From Pseudomonas sp. TMP9 (GTDB taxonomy: Bacteria > Pseudomonadota > Gammaproteobacteria > Pseudomonadales > Pseudomonadaceae), in assembly GCF_037943105.1 (NCBI RefSeq), contig NZ_CP149803.1:2083501-2147500 (forward strand): a stretch of 64,000 nt of DNA. The letters are read 5' to 3'. Below the pieces are notes generated by a model. It was given only the letters and a program-made list of their open reading frames with translations, was not told the DNA's origin and ran no database searches. This document shows, one piece after another, positions 26,369 through 33,854 of this stretch (within the stretch, counting starts at the first letter, position 1; each line of letters begins with the position of its first letter). Position numbers and translations under genes: made by a program.

Positions 26369-28129
26369 ATGATCGTCACCGAGCAGTTCAGCGCGCTGGA
26401 CAACATCCTCGCCAATGGCGACCTGCACAGCCTGTTTCAACCCATTTTCTCGCTCTCAGAACGGCGCATTCTTGGCTACGAAGCCCTTAGCCGCGGCCCG
26501 TCCAACAGCGTTCTGCACTCCCCCATCAACTTGTTCGCCGTGGCGCGAAGTGCTGGGCGCCTGAGTGAATTGGAGTTGCTTTGCCGGAAAAATGCCTGTC
26601 AGCGTTTCAGCCAACTGAAACTTGAAGGCAAATTGTTCCTCAACGTCTCACCGGACTCGCTGATGGAGCCCAAGCATCAACCCGGCCGCACGCTGCAACT
26701 TTTACAAAGCCTAGGCATTCCACCCAGCAGGGTGGTCATCGAGTTAACAGAGCAATCGCCCACTGATGACTTCGCTCTGCTCGACAAGGCCCTGCACCAC
26801 TATCGCGCTATGGGGTTTTCCATTGCGTTGGATGACCTTGGTGCGGGCTATTCAAGCCTGCGGCTATGGTCTGAGTTGCGCCCTGATTATGTGAAAATTG
26901 ACCGTCACTTTATTGATGGCATCCATCAGGACGCGGTTAAACGTGAATTCGTCGGTTCAATCCTGAAAATGGCTAAAGCCTCCCGCGCCCAAGTGATTGC
27001 CGAGGGTATCGAACTGCCTGAAGAGTTGAGCGTACTGGCCGAAATGGGTGTCGACCTGCTGCAAGGCTATCTACTTTGCCGCCCGCAGGAAGTGCCACCG
27101 TGTGACACCGCCAACTTGCTGCCCAGCCCAATAGGCGCTAACCCGCTGAGCGAGGATGTCAGTGACCTGCGTGGCCTGCTCAAATTTCAACAAGCAGTGG
27201 CCTTGGGCACGCCTATCAGCGCGGTACTGGAAATGTTCCGTGCTCAGGCCAATCTGAACTCCTTGGCTGTACTTAATGAGGCCCAGCAGCCTGTCGGCAT
27301 CGTGCATCGTCATTCACTGGCCGAGGCCTTACTGAAGCCATTTGCCAACGAACTATTCGCCAGAAAGCCGATCAGCCGCCTGATGAGTGATGACTACCTA
27401 GCTGTTGAATGCAGCCAGTCACTGCAGCAGGTGAGCCGCCTGCTCACCAGCCGCGCACGACAGCGTATCGAAGAAGACTTCATTATCATGGAGGACAGCT
27501 GCTATATCGGGCTCGGCCGGGTGATCGATGTGCTCAAGCTGATCACCGAACTAAAGATCCAGCAGGCCCGCTACGCTAACCCACTGACTCTGCTGCCGGG
27601 CAATGTGCCAATCCAGCAATGCTTAACGCGCTTGCTGCTGCAGGGCCGTGAAGCCGTGGTGTGTTATGTCGATATCGATAATTTCAAGCCGTTCAACGAC
27701 ATCTATGGCTACGCCAAAGGCGATGAGGTGCTGCTAAGTTTGGCGCAGTGCCTAAATGACCGCGTTGACCCAACGCGGGACTTTGTCGGCCACATTGGCG
27801 GAGATGACTTTCTGCTGGTACTCAGCTCTCAGGACTGGCGCGCACGATTGAATCGCCTGCTGGAAGATTTCCAGAGCCAATGCCGCCGTTTTTATCGTGA
27901 AGAAGACCTGCATGCGGGCTGCTTTGTGGCCCACGACCGCAACGGCAAACGTCAGGAATACGCCTTGCTGTCTTTGTCATTGGGGGTGGTACACGTGCAT
28001 CCCGAGCAATGCGCAAAGCTTGACGCTAACCAACTGGCCGCTCTCGCCTCTGAGGCCAAACGCCATGCCAAGGCTGTACCGGGCTACAGCCTGCACATCA
28101 TTGATACCCAAGCTGACACGGCGGCTTAA
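26369..28129 (+). CDS. EAL-CBS-GGDEF cyclic-di-GMP protein (PA3258-like)
   Basis: 586 aa, cytosolic, no membrane segment. The EAL domain (residues 20-250) is intact at YEALSRGP, VIELTEQSP, ALDDLGAGYSSL, VKIDRHFIDG and VIAEGIELPEE, so phosphodiesterase activity is plausible. A CBS pair spans about residues 270-395 (LNSLAVLNEAQQPVGIVHRH, ISRLMSDDYLAV). The GGDEF domain (about 410-570) has CYVDIDNFKPFNDIYGYAKG, but the signature is GHIGGDDFLLV, with Asp in place of Glu, so cyclase activity is doubtful and it may be regulatory. The prc-then-EAL/GGDEF order is that of PA3257-PA3258. The start at 26369 fits the EAL beginning; the frame extends to 26315, through the prc terminator. Confidence 0.92.
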   Translation: MIVTEQFSALDNILANGDLHSLFQPIFSLSERRILGYEALSRGPSNSVLHSPINLFAVARSAGRLSELELLCRKNACQRFSQLKLEGKLFLNVSPDSLMEPKHQPGRTLQLLQSLGIPPSRVVIELTEQSPTDDFALLDKALHHYRAMGFSIALDDLGAGYSSLRLWSELRPDYVKIDRHFIDGIHQDAVKREFVGSILKMAKASRAQVIAEGIELPEELSVLAEMGVDLLQGYLLCRPQEVPPCDTANLLPSPIGANPLSEDVSDLRGLLKFQQAVALGTPISAVLEMFRAQANLNSLAVLNEAQQPVGIVHRHSLAEALLKPFANELFARKPISRLMSDDYLAVECSQSLQQVSRLLTSRARQRIEEDFIIMEDSCYIGLGRVIDVLKLITELKIQQARYANPLTLLPGNVPIQQCLTRLLLQGREAVVCYVDIDNFKPFNDIYGYAKGDEVLLSLAQCLNDRVDPTRDFVGHIGGDDFLLVLSSQDWRARLNRLLEDFQSQCRRFYREEDLHAGCFVAHDRNGKRQEYALLSLSLGVVHVHPEQCAKLDANQLAALASEAKRHAKAVPGYSLHIIDTQADTAA

Positions 28130-28151
28130 GCGAGCACACTTACTCGCGCAA

Positions 28152-28622
28152 TCAGAGCCCGCTTAGTTGCCTCGACAATTGGCTGAAATGTTCAGCTTTT
28201 TCCGCATCGGCGGTAACACCCGCCGCGCCAGTGCGGTACAACTCTGCTAATCGGTAAGCGGCGGCTGGGTGTTTTGCCTGTGCAGCTATTGTCCACCAGC
28301 CGATAGCCTGCGGTGCGTCAGCGCTGTGCTGGGGGTCTCCCGCCAAACTCAGTGCGCCAAGCTGATAAGCCGCCTTGGCATCGCCCGCGTTGGCGGCCAA
28401 CCCGAGTAAACGCCGGCCTTCACTGCGTGCGCCAAGGCCTTGACCGCGAAACAGCAGGATATGCCCGTAGAAACTTTGCGCTTGGGTATCGCCAAGCGCG
28501 GCCATGCGGGAAAACTGCCCTTCTAACCAACGCCAGCCGCGCGGCTGTTTGACTAACCACGCCCAATGAAACAGGCGACGCGCCACTAAATAGCCGATGC
28601 GTGCACGCAGTGGACCGAACAT
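28152..28622 (-). CDS. Sel1-like repeat protein
   Basis: 156 aa with Sel1/TPR-type repeats: RMAALGDTQAQSFYGHILLF, LGLAANAGDAKAAYQLGALS, WTIAAQAKHPAAAYRLAELY. An N-terminal amphipathic or membrane-proximal stretch (ARRLFHWAWLVKQP) precedes them. Sel1 repeats are protein-interaction scaffolds. Its ATG shares one base with the upstream stop (TGATG), so the three genes at 28152-29316 form one overlapping, coupled unit as in PA3259-PA3261. Partner unknown. Confidence 0.8.
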   Translation of the reverse strand: MFGPLRARIGYLVARRLFHWAWLVKQPRGWRWLEGQFSRMAALGDTQAQSFYGHILLFRGQGLGARSEGRRLLGLAANAGDAKAAYQLGALSLAGDPQHSADAPQAIGWWTIAAQAKHPAAAYRLAELYRTGAAGVTADAEKAEHFSQLSRQLSGL

Positions 28623-28987
28623 CAGACCTCTCCTGGATAGCTGAACTCAAATACGCGGGCGACTTCAGCAGCGTGCCAAGAAGCGGCAGCGATACCGTCG
28701 GATGCGCCCGTAAAACGCCCCAGGCGGCTGACGCATTCAAAGAAACCCGTACGCGGTAAACGGCTTGCACCTTGGCTGATGACCAATGCACTGCGCAGTG
28801 GACGCTCAGCACGTGCATCCAGAGCAGCTAAGTGCTCTAACGCGGCCGCTAAGGTCTGCATGGCTGGTGTGGGCAGAGCCAAACGTTCGATCAGGGCCCG
28901 GTAGGTCACGACATGACGCTGGCGCTGGGCACTTTCGAGCTCACCCAGCAGCGCTTGCCAATGTTGCCGACTGATGCTGACACTCAC
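28622..28987 (-). CDS. Conserved hypothetical protein, middle gene of a three-gene overlapping unit
   Basis: 121 aa. The start is taken as GTG 28987, which overlaps the TGA of the XRE gene (GTGA) and has GGGAG upstream; ATG 29002 is a weaker alternative. The first half (VVTYRALIERLALPTPAMQT) looks like a winged-helix fold and the second has LRSALVISQGASRLPRTGFF, ECVSRLGRF and AASWHAAEVARVFEF. I recognise the pattern from uncharacterised proteins encoded beside regulators but not a function. No catalytic motif is evident. Confidence 0.7.
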   Translation of the reverse strand: MSVSISRQHWQALLGELESAQRQRHVVTYRALIERLALPTPAMQTLAAALEHLAALDARAERPLRSALVISQGASRLPRTGFFECVSRLGRFTGASDGIAAASWHAAEVARVFEFSYPGEV

Positions 28988-29316
28988 GGCTGCAGCTCCC
29001 ATCCGTCAACGCCCAGATGCCAAGCCAGCGCGCGCTGGATGGCCGCATCAGGCTGGCGCTCGCCGCTTTCGATCATGCTTAGATAATGCGGGCTGATACC
29101 GACATTACGGGCCAATTGCTCGGCACTCATGCCTTTAACTTCTCGTAACGCCGTCAGCTGATTTAGGCTGGACTTGGGCTGGGACTTCACGGCTGCAGCC
29201 ACCACAGCTGGGGCCTCAGGCGCACGCCCAGCCGCCTGCAACAATGCTTGATACTGCGCCCACGGCAGCACCGCATACTCTGGTGCGCCATCACGCTCAA
29301 TCACTTGTACATTCAT
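28984..29316 (-). CDS. XRE-family regulator with Phd-like N-terminus
   Basis: 110 aa. Residues 1-25 (MNVQVIERDGAPEYAVLPWA, QYQAL) resemble the start of Phd/YefM-type antitoxins. Residues 55-105 are a Cro/C1-type helix-turn-helix (LTALREVKGMSAEQLARNVG, SPHYLSMIESGERQP). Probably a transcriptional repressor, perhaps of its own unit. The combination is antitoxin-like, but the downstream proteins do not resemble a known toxin, so a toxin-antitoxin role is not supported. It heads the overlapping unit. Confidence 0.82.
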   Translation of the reverse strand: MNVQVIERDGAPEYAVLPWAQYQALLQAAGRAPEAPAVVAAAVKSQPKSSLNQLTALREVKGMSAEQLARNVGISPHYLSMIESGERQPDAAIQRALAWHLGVDGWELQP

Positions 29317-29449
29317 CTTTTACTCTCCATGCAGAGCATGCGCACCGCTCTCAGCAACTCCAAAACCGGCGTTCATGTTAACAGTCCGCCAGAGCAAAGA
29401 GCGTGATCTATACTGCCGTACAACATCAAGCACCACTCAGGGGCAAGCG

Positions 29450-30172
29450 TTGCGTTCATTCATAGTATTGCTGTTGATTGGCTGCGGTGGCTGGGCATGC
29501 GCGGATGAGTTGCGCTGGGGCTTTGCCAGCGCGGACGGTATGCCATATGTAGATGTGCACGCGCAGCAACTACGCGGTGGCTTCATCTATGAATTAGGCC
29601 GACAGGTCAGCCAACAGCTGGGCTATCAGGCAGCGTTTGTTGAAACGCCGAACAAGCGCATCGATGAATTTATGCAACGCGGCCGCATCCACGTAATCTG
29701 TAATAGCAACCCGCAGTGGATGGGCAACCCAGAGCGCTATCGCTGGTCAGCCCCTCTATACAGTGAAGAGGATGTAGTGCTCACGCACAGTCAGCACGCT
29801 CCAATCAATAGCCTGCAGGACTTGTATGGCAAGAGTCTTGGCACCCAGTTGGGTTACGTCTATGACAGTGCCTTAATGGACGCTTTCGCCACAAAGAAAA
29901 TCAATCGCCAGAACCTGCGCGACCAAGACGCCGGGCTCAACCTGCTGCGCAAACAGCGCCTAGATGCAATCATCAACATGCACCGAACCCTGCGCTTTCA
30001 GATGAACCTACACAAAGAAGCGCCGCTGCGGATAAATACTTGGGTGATTAACCGTTATGACATGCACTGTACCTACAGACCACTGCTGCCGGTTAGCGCT
30101 GAGCGCCTCGACAATACATTGCTGCAGCTGCGTGATCAGGGCTTGATTAAGAAGCTGCTCAACGACAGTTGA
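29450..30172 (+). CDS. Periplasmic solute-binding protein (amino-acid type, family 3-like)
   Basis: About 240 aa. The best start is TTG 29450: CAGGGG lies 7-12 bases upstream and a signal peptide begins at once (SFIVLLLIGCGGWACADEL). ATG 29375 would add 25 residues before the signal peptide. The mature part shows the bilobed SBP pattern: LRWGFASADGMPYV, LRGGFIYELGRQVSQQLGYQ, PNKRIDEFMQRGRIHVICNS, then YSEEDVVLTH and SLQDLYGKSLGTQLGYVYDS. No permease or ATPase is adjacent, so it may serve as a sensor or orphan binding protein. Confidence 0.78.
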   Translation: MRSFIVLLLIGCGGWACADELRWGFASADGMPYVDVHAQQLRGGFIYELGRQVSQQLGYQAAFVETPNKRIDEFMQRGRIHVICNSNPQWMGNPERYRWSAPLYSEEDVVLTHSQHAPINSLQDLYGKSLGTQLGYVYDSALMDAFATKKINRQNLRDQDAGLNLLRKQRLDAIINMHRTLRFQMNLHKEAPLRINTWVINRYDMHCTYRPLLPVSAERLDNTLLQLRDQGLIKKLLNDS

Positions 30173-30186
30173 GCCAGATACAGCCC

Positions 30187-30642
30187 TTACTGCAGTGACC
30201 CATTTGTCACCGTGATCGACTCGTCTACTTCTGGCAACCGCTCGACGACCCGCAGCACCTCTGGCGTTTGAGCCGTTCGCCATTGTTGAAACGCCCCCAG
30301 CTCTACCTGCCAAGTGCGCATCACCCAAGCCAGAACCGCTAAATCGTCGATAAAGCCAAATCCAAACAACCAATCAGGCAGTGCATCCAGCGGCGTGACG
30401 AAATACAACAAGGCCGCTACTACCGCGAGTAATGCCCGAGAGTCTATTTTGCGGTATTCCCCGCGCCACCACGCCAAGCAAAGCGCTTGCATAAGCTTTA
30501 GTTGGTCGGCCAATTCGGCAAAGCCACTGCCCAACTTTTCACGCTTACGGGCGGCCGACGACAGCAACGCCGGTAGCCGTCCAGCCTTGAGGAAACGCTT
30601 GGCTAAAAACTGGTAACGCGCGAAATTTTTCGGTGCTTTCAT
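30187..30642 (-). CDS. YkvA/DUF1232 family protein
   Basis: 151 aa from ATG 30642 (GGAGAAGG upstream). The DUF1232 signature is present: ALLAVVAALLYFVTPLDALP, DWLFGFGFIDDLAVLAWVM, with the conserved P-x-D-x-x-P-D and D-D-x-x-V. The basic N-terminus and central hydrophobic hairpin suggest membrane association. Function unknown. It converges with the solute-binding protein gene. Confidence 0.85.
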   Translation of the reverse strand: MKAPKNFARYQFLAKRFLKAGRLPALLSSAARKREKLGSGFAELADQLKLMQALCLAWWRGEYRKIDSRALLAVVAALLYFVTPLDALPDWLFGFGFIDDLAVLAWVMRTWQVELGAFQQWRTAQTPEVLRVVERLPEVDESITVTNGSLQ

Positions 30643-30974
30643 CGCCTTCTCCGGGCAAGCCCGCATATCTGCTGGGCCGGCTGTGGTTATCCACCGAAGC
30701 TGTGGATAACCTTGTGAATAGTTTCTCTATAAGCCTAGCAAACGCCCAGCCCACGGGGCCTCATCACAGATCGGACATTTTTTGCTCACAGAGTAAAAAG
30801 ACTTAAAAATCAACAAGTTATAAATTACAAAGAGTTTTTTTCAAGAGCGTTACATTAACCTGTCACAGCCACTATGGGAAATGTGCATAACCGTAACACC
30901 TCAGCCACTGCAAGCATCCTTTAAGACCCCCTAGTCAAGCAAAAGGTGCAGGATATGACTCACAAAAACAACAA
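30643..30974. other. Gene-free stretch with DnaA-box-like sites and an AT-rich tract
   Basis: About 330 bases between the YkvA start and the FKBP terminator. It holds an inverted pair and two further DnaA-box-like sequences around an AT-rich segment at about 30776-30840 (TTATAAATTACAAAGAG, poly-T). I see no open frame worth calling. Confidence 0.6.
30685..30890. promoter_or_regulatory. Cluster of DnaA-box-like sequences
   Basis: A perfect 10-bp inverted repeat GGTTATCCAC (30685-30694) / GTGGATAACC (30702-30711), spacer 7, contains the perfect box TGTGGATAA (30701-30709) and TTATCCACC (30687-30695, one mismatch to TTATNCACA). TGTGAATAG (30713-30721, one mismatch) and TGTGCATAA (30882-30890, perfect) follow. 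Binding by DnaA is inference. Confidence 0.45.
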
Positions 30975-30994
30975 CGCCCCGTCGAGACGGGGCG
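30963..30994 (-). terminator. Terminator of the FKBP isomerase gene
   Basis: CGCCCCGTC-GA-GACGGGGCG, a perfect 9-bp stem followed on the minus strand by TTGTTGTTTTTG. Confidence 0.85.
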
Positions 30995-31013
30995 CCGGGT
31001 AAAACAATGAAAA

Positions 31014-31721
31014 TTACTCTTGAGCGGCAGCGTCTTTAATGGCAATCAGCTCCAAGTCAAACACCAGCACGGAATTGGCTGGGATGGCCGGAGTCGGGCT
31101 CTGATCGCCGTAGGCCAACTCGCTCGGGATGTAGAGCTTGTACTTCTCGCCAACGTGCATCAGTTGCAAGCCTTCAACCCAGCCTGGGATAACGCCATTA
31201 ACTGGCAGATCAATCGGGCTACCACGCTCAACCGAGCTGTCGAACACGCTGCCATCGGTTAGCTTGCCTTCGTAATGAACAGTCACCACGTCAGTTGCTT
31301 TCGGCTGCACGCCGTCAGCTTTTTTCACCACTTCATACTGTAAGCCGGAAGCGGTAGTGGTTACGCCGTCGCGTTTAGCGTTGTCTTCAAGGAACTTCTT
31401 GCCAGCTTTGGCCGACTCTTCGTTCAGCGTTACCATGCGCTCTTCAGCGCGCTTCTGCAGGAAGGCAAAGGCTTCAACAAGCTCTTCATCTTTGAGGCGC
31501 TGATCTTTCTTACCAATAGCGTCTTCGATACCCTGAGCAACGGCGCCGGAGTCCAAGTCATCCATGCCTTCTTGAGCCAGGCTTTTGCCCATATTCAGGC
31601 CAATGCCGTAAGAGGCTTTCTGTGCTGGAGTTTCTAAGGTGATGTCGCTGGTTTGCGAATCGCAACCTGCGAGAACCAAACCTACCAGGGCAACCGCCGC
31701 TGCTAAACGATGCTGTTTCAT
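31014..31721 (-). CDS. FKBP-type peptidyl-prolyl cis-trans isomerase (Mip/FkpA-like lipoprotein)
   Basis: 235 aa. The lipoprotein signal peptide has the lipobox LAGC (Cys about residue 19). The N-terminal helical dimerisation domain (about residues 30-120) has ASYGIGLNMGKSLAQEGMDD. The C-terminal FKBP domain has VTVHYEGKLTDGSVFDSS, PVNGVIPGWVEGLQLMHVGE and ELAYGDQSPTPAIPANSVLV. It is a periplasmic folding catalyst anchored to a membrane. Position next to rdgC matches PA3262. The perfect palindrome AGCCCTAGGGCT lies about 20 bases upstream of its start. Confidence 0.93.
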   Translation of the reverse strand: MKQHRLAAAVALVGLVLAGCDSQTSDITLETPAQKASYGIGLNMGKSLAQEGMDDLDSGAVAQGIEDAIGKKDQRLKDEELVEAFAFLQKRAEERMVTLNEESAKAGKKFLEDNAKRDGVTTTASGLQYEVVKKADGVQPKATDVVTVHYEGKLTDGSVFDSSVERGSPIDLPVNGVIPGWVEGLQLMHVGEKYKLYIPSELAYGDQSPTPAIPANSVLVFDLELIAIKDAAAQE

Positions 31722-31910
31722 GCTTGTTCCTTGTCCGGTTAGCCCTAGGGCTTTGGTGTGAAGACGCGAGCTTAGCAGGCCGCTGCAATCACTGGCTACC
31801 GTGTTAGGAGGCAGAAAATGTGTATAAGTTCAGATGTTTAGCGAATTAGCGGAGAAGGCTGTTGCGGAGATTTAGCATGTGCCACAGAGGGGATGGAGCG
31901 AGGATAAAAA

Positions 31911-31987
31911 TGGCGCAGCGGACGGGACTCGAACCCGCGACCCCCGGCGTGACAGGCCGGTATTCTAACCGACTGAACTACCGCTGC
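31911..31987 (-). tRNA. tRNA-Asp (GTC)
   Basis: Minus strand, 77 nt with encoded CCA. Acceptor GCAGCGG / CCGCTGC, D-arm TAGTTCAGTCGGTTAGAA, anticodon loop CCTGTCACG with anticodon GTC, and T-arm GGGTTCGAGTCCC. Confidence 0.97.
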
Positions 31988-32007
31988 GCGTAACTTCAAA
32001 AACGAGT

Positions 32008-32083
32008 TGGTGGGTGATGACGGGATCGAACCGCCGACCCGCTGCTTGTAAGGCAGCTGCTCTCCCAGCTGAGCTAATCACCC
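32008..32083 (-). tRNA. tRNA-Val (TAC)
   Basis: Minus strand, 76 nt with encoded CCA. Acceptor GGGTGAT / ATCACCC, D-arm TAGCTCAGCTGGGAGAGCA, anticodon loop CCTTACAAG with anticodon TAC, and T-arm CGGTTCGATCCCG. It lies 20 bases from tRNA-Asp on the same strand, and the two are probably one transcript. Confidence 0.97.
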
Positions 32084-32337
32084 TTCACTCTCGAAGTGGG
32101 GCGCATTCTAGTCAGCCGCTTAACCCTTGGCAAGCACTGTTTTGAAAATTTTTATTGATGCAGCAAAGGCTTAGCGCGGACTTGGCCTGCGGCACCACTC
32201 GGGGGAATAATGCGCCTCGAATGCAACGCATCGGTTCCCTGACCCGTCATATGGCCTGAAACAGATCCGCGCCCGCACCTGACATCGTGTGACACCTGCC
32301 ACTGTCGGCAGCTCAGTTAATGGAGATTCACCCTCTT

Positions 32338-33258
32338 ATGTGGTTTCGTAACTTACTGATTTATCGCCTCACCCAAGATATCCCTTTTGATGCCGAGGCT
32401 CTGGAAACGGCTTTAGCCGCCAAACCGGCGCGCTCCTGCGCCAGCCAAGAACTGAGTACCTACGGTTTTATTGCCCCCTTCGGCAAGGGCGGTGATGCGC
32501 CGCTGGTTCACGTCAGCGGTGATTTCCTGCTGATCGCAGCGCGCAAAGAAGAGCGCATCCTGCCGGGCAGCGTGGTACGCGATGCATTGAAGGATAAGGT
32601 CGACGAAATCGAAGCTGAACAGATGCGCAAGGTCTACAAGAAAGAGCGCGAACAGCTCAAAGATGAAATCGTACAGGCCTTTCTGCCGCGCGCGTTCATT
32701 CGAAAATCCGCCACGTTCGCTGCTATCGCACCCAAACAGGGCCTGATTCTGGTTGATTCGGCCAGCGCTAAGCGCGCCGAAGATCTGCTGTCCACCCTTC
32801 GAGAAGCCATCGGCTCGCTGCCGATACGCCCCCTCGCGGTAAAAATTGCACCGGGTGCCACGCTTACTGATTGGGTCAAGACCCAGAAAGCCGCTGATGA
32901 CTTCTTTGTATTGGATGAATGCGAGCTGCGTGACACCCATGAAGATGGCGGCGTGGTGCGCTGCAAGCGCCAAGACCTGACCAGCGACGAGATACAGCTG
33001 CACATGACCGCCGGCAAGCAGGTCACCCAACTGTCATTGGCCTGGCAAGACAAACTATCTTTCATGCTCGATGACAAACTGGTGGTGAAACGACTGCGCT
33101 TTGAAGACCTGCTGCAAGATCAGGCCGAACAAGACGGTGGTGATGATGCTCTCGGCCAGCAGGATGCCAGTTTCACCTTAATGATGCTGACCTTGGTTGA
33201 GTTCCTGCCGGCGCTATTCGAAGCGCTAGGCGGTGAAGAAATGCCTCAGGGCATTTAA
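32338..33258 (+). CDS. rdgC: Recombination-associated protein RdgC
   Basis: 306-aa ring-forming DNA-binding protein that binds duplex DNA without sequence preference and can limit RecA action. The family start is [20 protein letters not shown] (ATG 32338; an upstream in-frame ATG at 32320 adds 6 residues). [16 protein letters not shown], the long helix [20 protein letters not shown] and [20 protein letters not shown] near the C-terminus are visible. The neighbourhood matches PA3262-PA3263. Confidence 0.96.
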   Translation: MWFRNLLIYRLTQDIPFDAEALETALAAKPARSCASQELSTYGFIAPFGKGGDAPLVHVSGDFLLIAARKEERILPGSVVRDALKDKVDEIEAEQMRKVYKKEREQLKDEIVQAFLPRAFIRKSATFAAIAPKQGLILVDSASAKRAEDLLSTLREAIGSLPIRPLAVKIAPGATLTDWVKTQKAADDFFVLDECELRDTHEDGGVVRCKRQDLTSDEIQLHMTAGKQVTQLSLAWQDKLSFMLDDKLVVKRLRFEDLLQDQAEQDGGDDALGQQDASFTLMMLTLVEFLPALFEALGGEEMPQGI

Positions 33259-33327
33259 TAGCAACAGCACACGCGCAGAGGGTTAAAGCACGAACCCTCT
33301 GCAGCTTGCGTGCATCACACTGCATGC

Positions 33328-33374
33328 GTGAGGACGACCTCACCACTCTGCGAGTGACCAGCATGGGACGACCC
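33328..33374 (+). promoter_or_regulatory. Guanidine-II (mini-ykkC) riboswitch
   Basis: Two hairpins with identical ACGA loops: GTGAGG-ACGA-CCTCAC (33328-33343, perfect 6-bp stem) and GGG-ACGA-CCC (33365-33374), 21 bases apart. This is the mini-ykkC architecture, in which each ACGR loop binds one guanidinium ion and the loops pair with each other. The second hairpin is 13 bases upstream of the GGAGG ribosome site of the exporter gene, so ligand binding probably exposes the site and raises translation. Confidence 0.9.
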
Positions 33375-33397
33375 TTCTTTATGTTACGGAGGTGCGT

Positions 33398-33712
33398 ATG
33401 TCCTGGATCATCCTCTTGCTAGCCGGCCTGTTTGAAGTCGGCTGGGCTGTCGGCCTGAAATACACCGACGGCTTTTCTCGCCCTATCCCTACCCTGCTAA
33501 CCGTTACGGCCATGATCATCAGCCTGACGCTGCTGGGCTTGGCCATGAAGGAATTGCCATTGGGCACCGCCTATGCGATCTGGACCGGCGTGGGCGCTGT
33601 GGGCACGGTAATCGCCGGTATTGTTCTTTTCGGTGAAGCCATGACGCTGCTGCGCTTAGCAAGCGTGGCCTTAATCGTCTGCGGCCTGCTTGGGCTGAAG
33701 TTCAGCCATTAA
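33398..33712 (+). CDS. sugE: Guanidinium exporter Gdx (SugE, SMR family)
   Basis: 104-aa four-helix small multidrug resistance protein. The essential Glu is at residue 13 ([19 protein letters not shown]), and the [15 protein letters not shown] loop is typical. The SugE subgroup (Gdx) exchanges guanidinium for protons rather than exporting broad drugs, and the guanidine riboswitch directly upstream supports that role. The start at 33398 has GGAGG 5 bases before it; GTG 33392 is in frame but would overlap that site. A strong bidirectional terminator follows. Confidence 0.95.
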   Translation: MSWIILLLAGLFEVGWAVGLKYTDGFSRPIPTLLTVTAMIISLTLLGLAMKELPLGTAYAIWTGVGAVGTVIAGIVLFGEAMTLLRLASVALIVCGLLGLKFSH

Positions 33713-33754
33713 CAGCCCAAACTGTGCAGTATTTATTAGGGGGAAACGCACCAT

Positions 33755-33791
33755 AAAAAATCCGCGACCAGAAAGGCTGGTCGCGGATTTT
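33755..33791. terminator. Bidirectional terminator between sugE and htpG
   Basis: AAAATCCGCGACCAG / CTGGTCGCGGATTTT, a perfect 15-bp stem with a 5-base loop. T-runs on both strands (TTTT on plus, TTTTTT on minus) serve both convergent genes. Confidence 0.92.
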
Positions 33792-33854
33792 CAGGGTGAC
33801 GCTGCAGCGACTTAATTGTCACGTGAGCGCATGGGCTTCAAATGCTCACACCAA

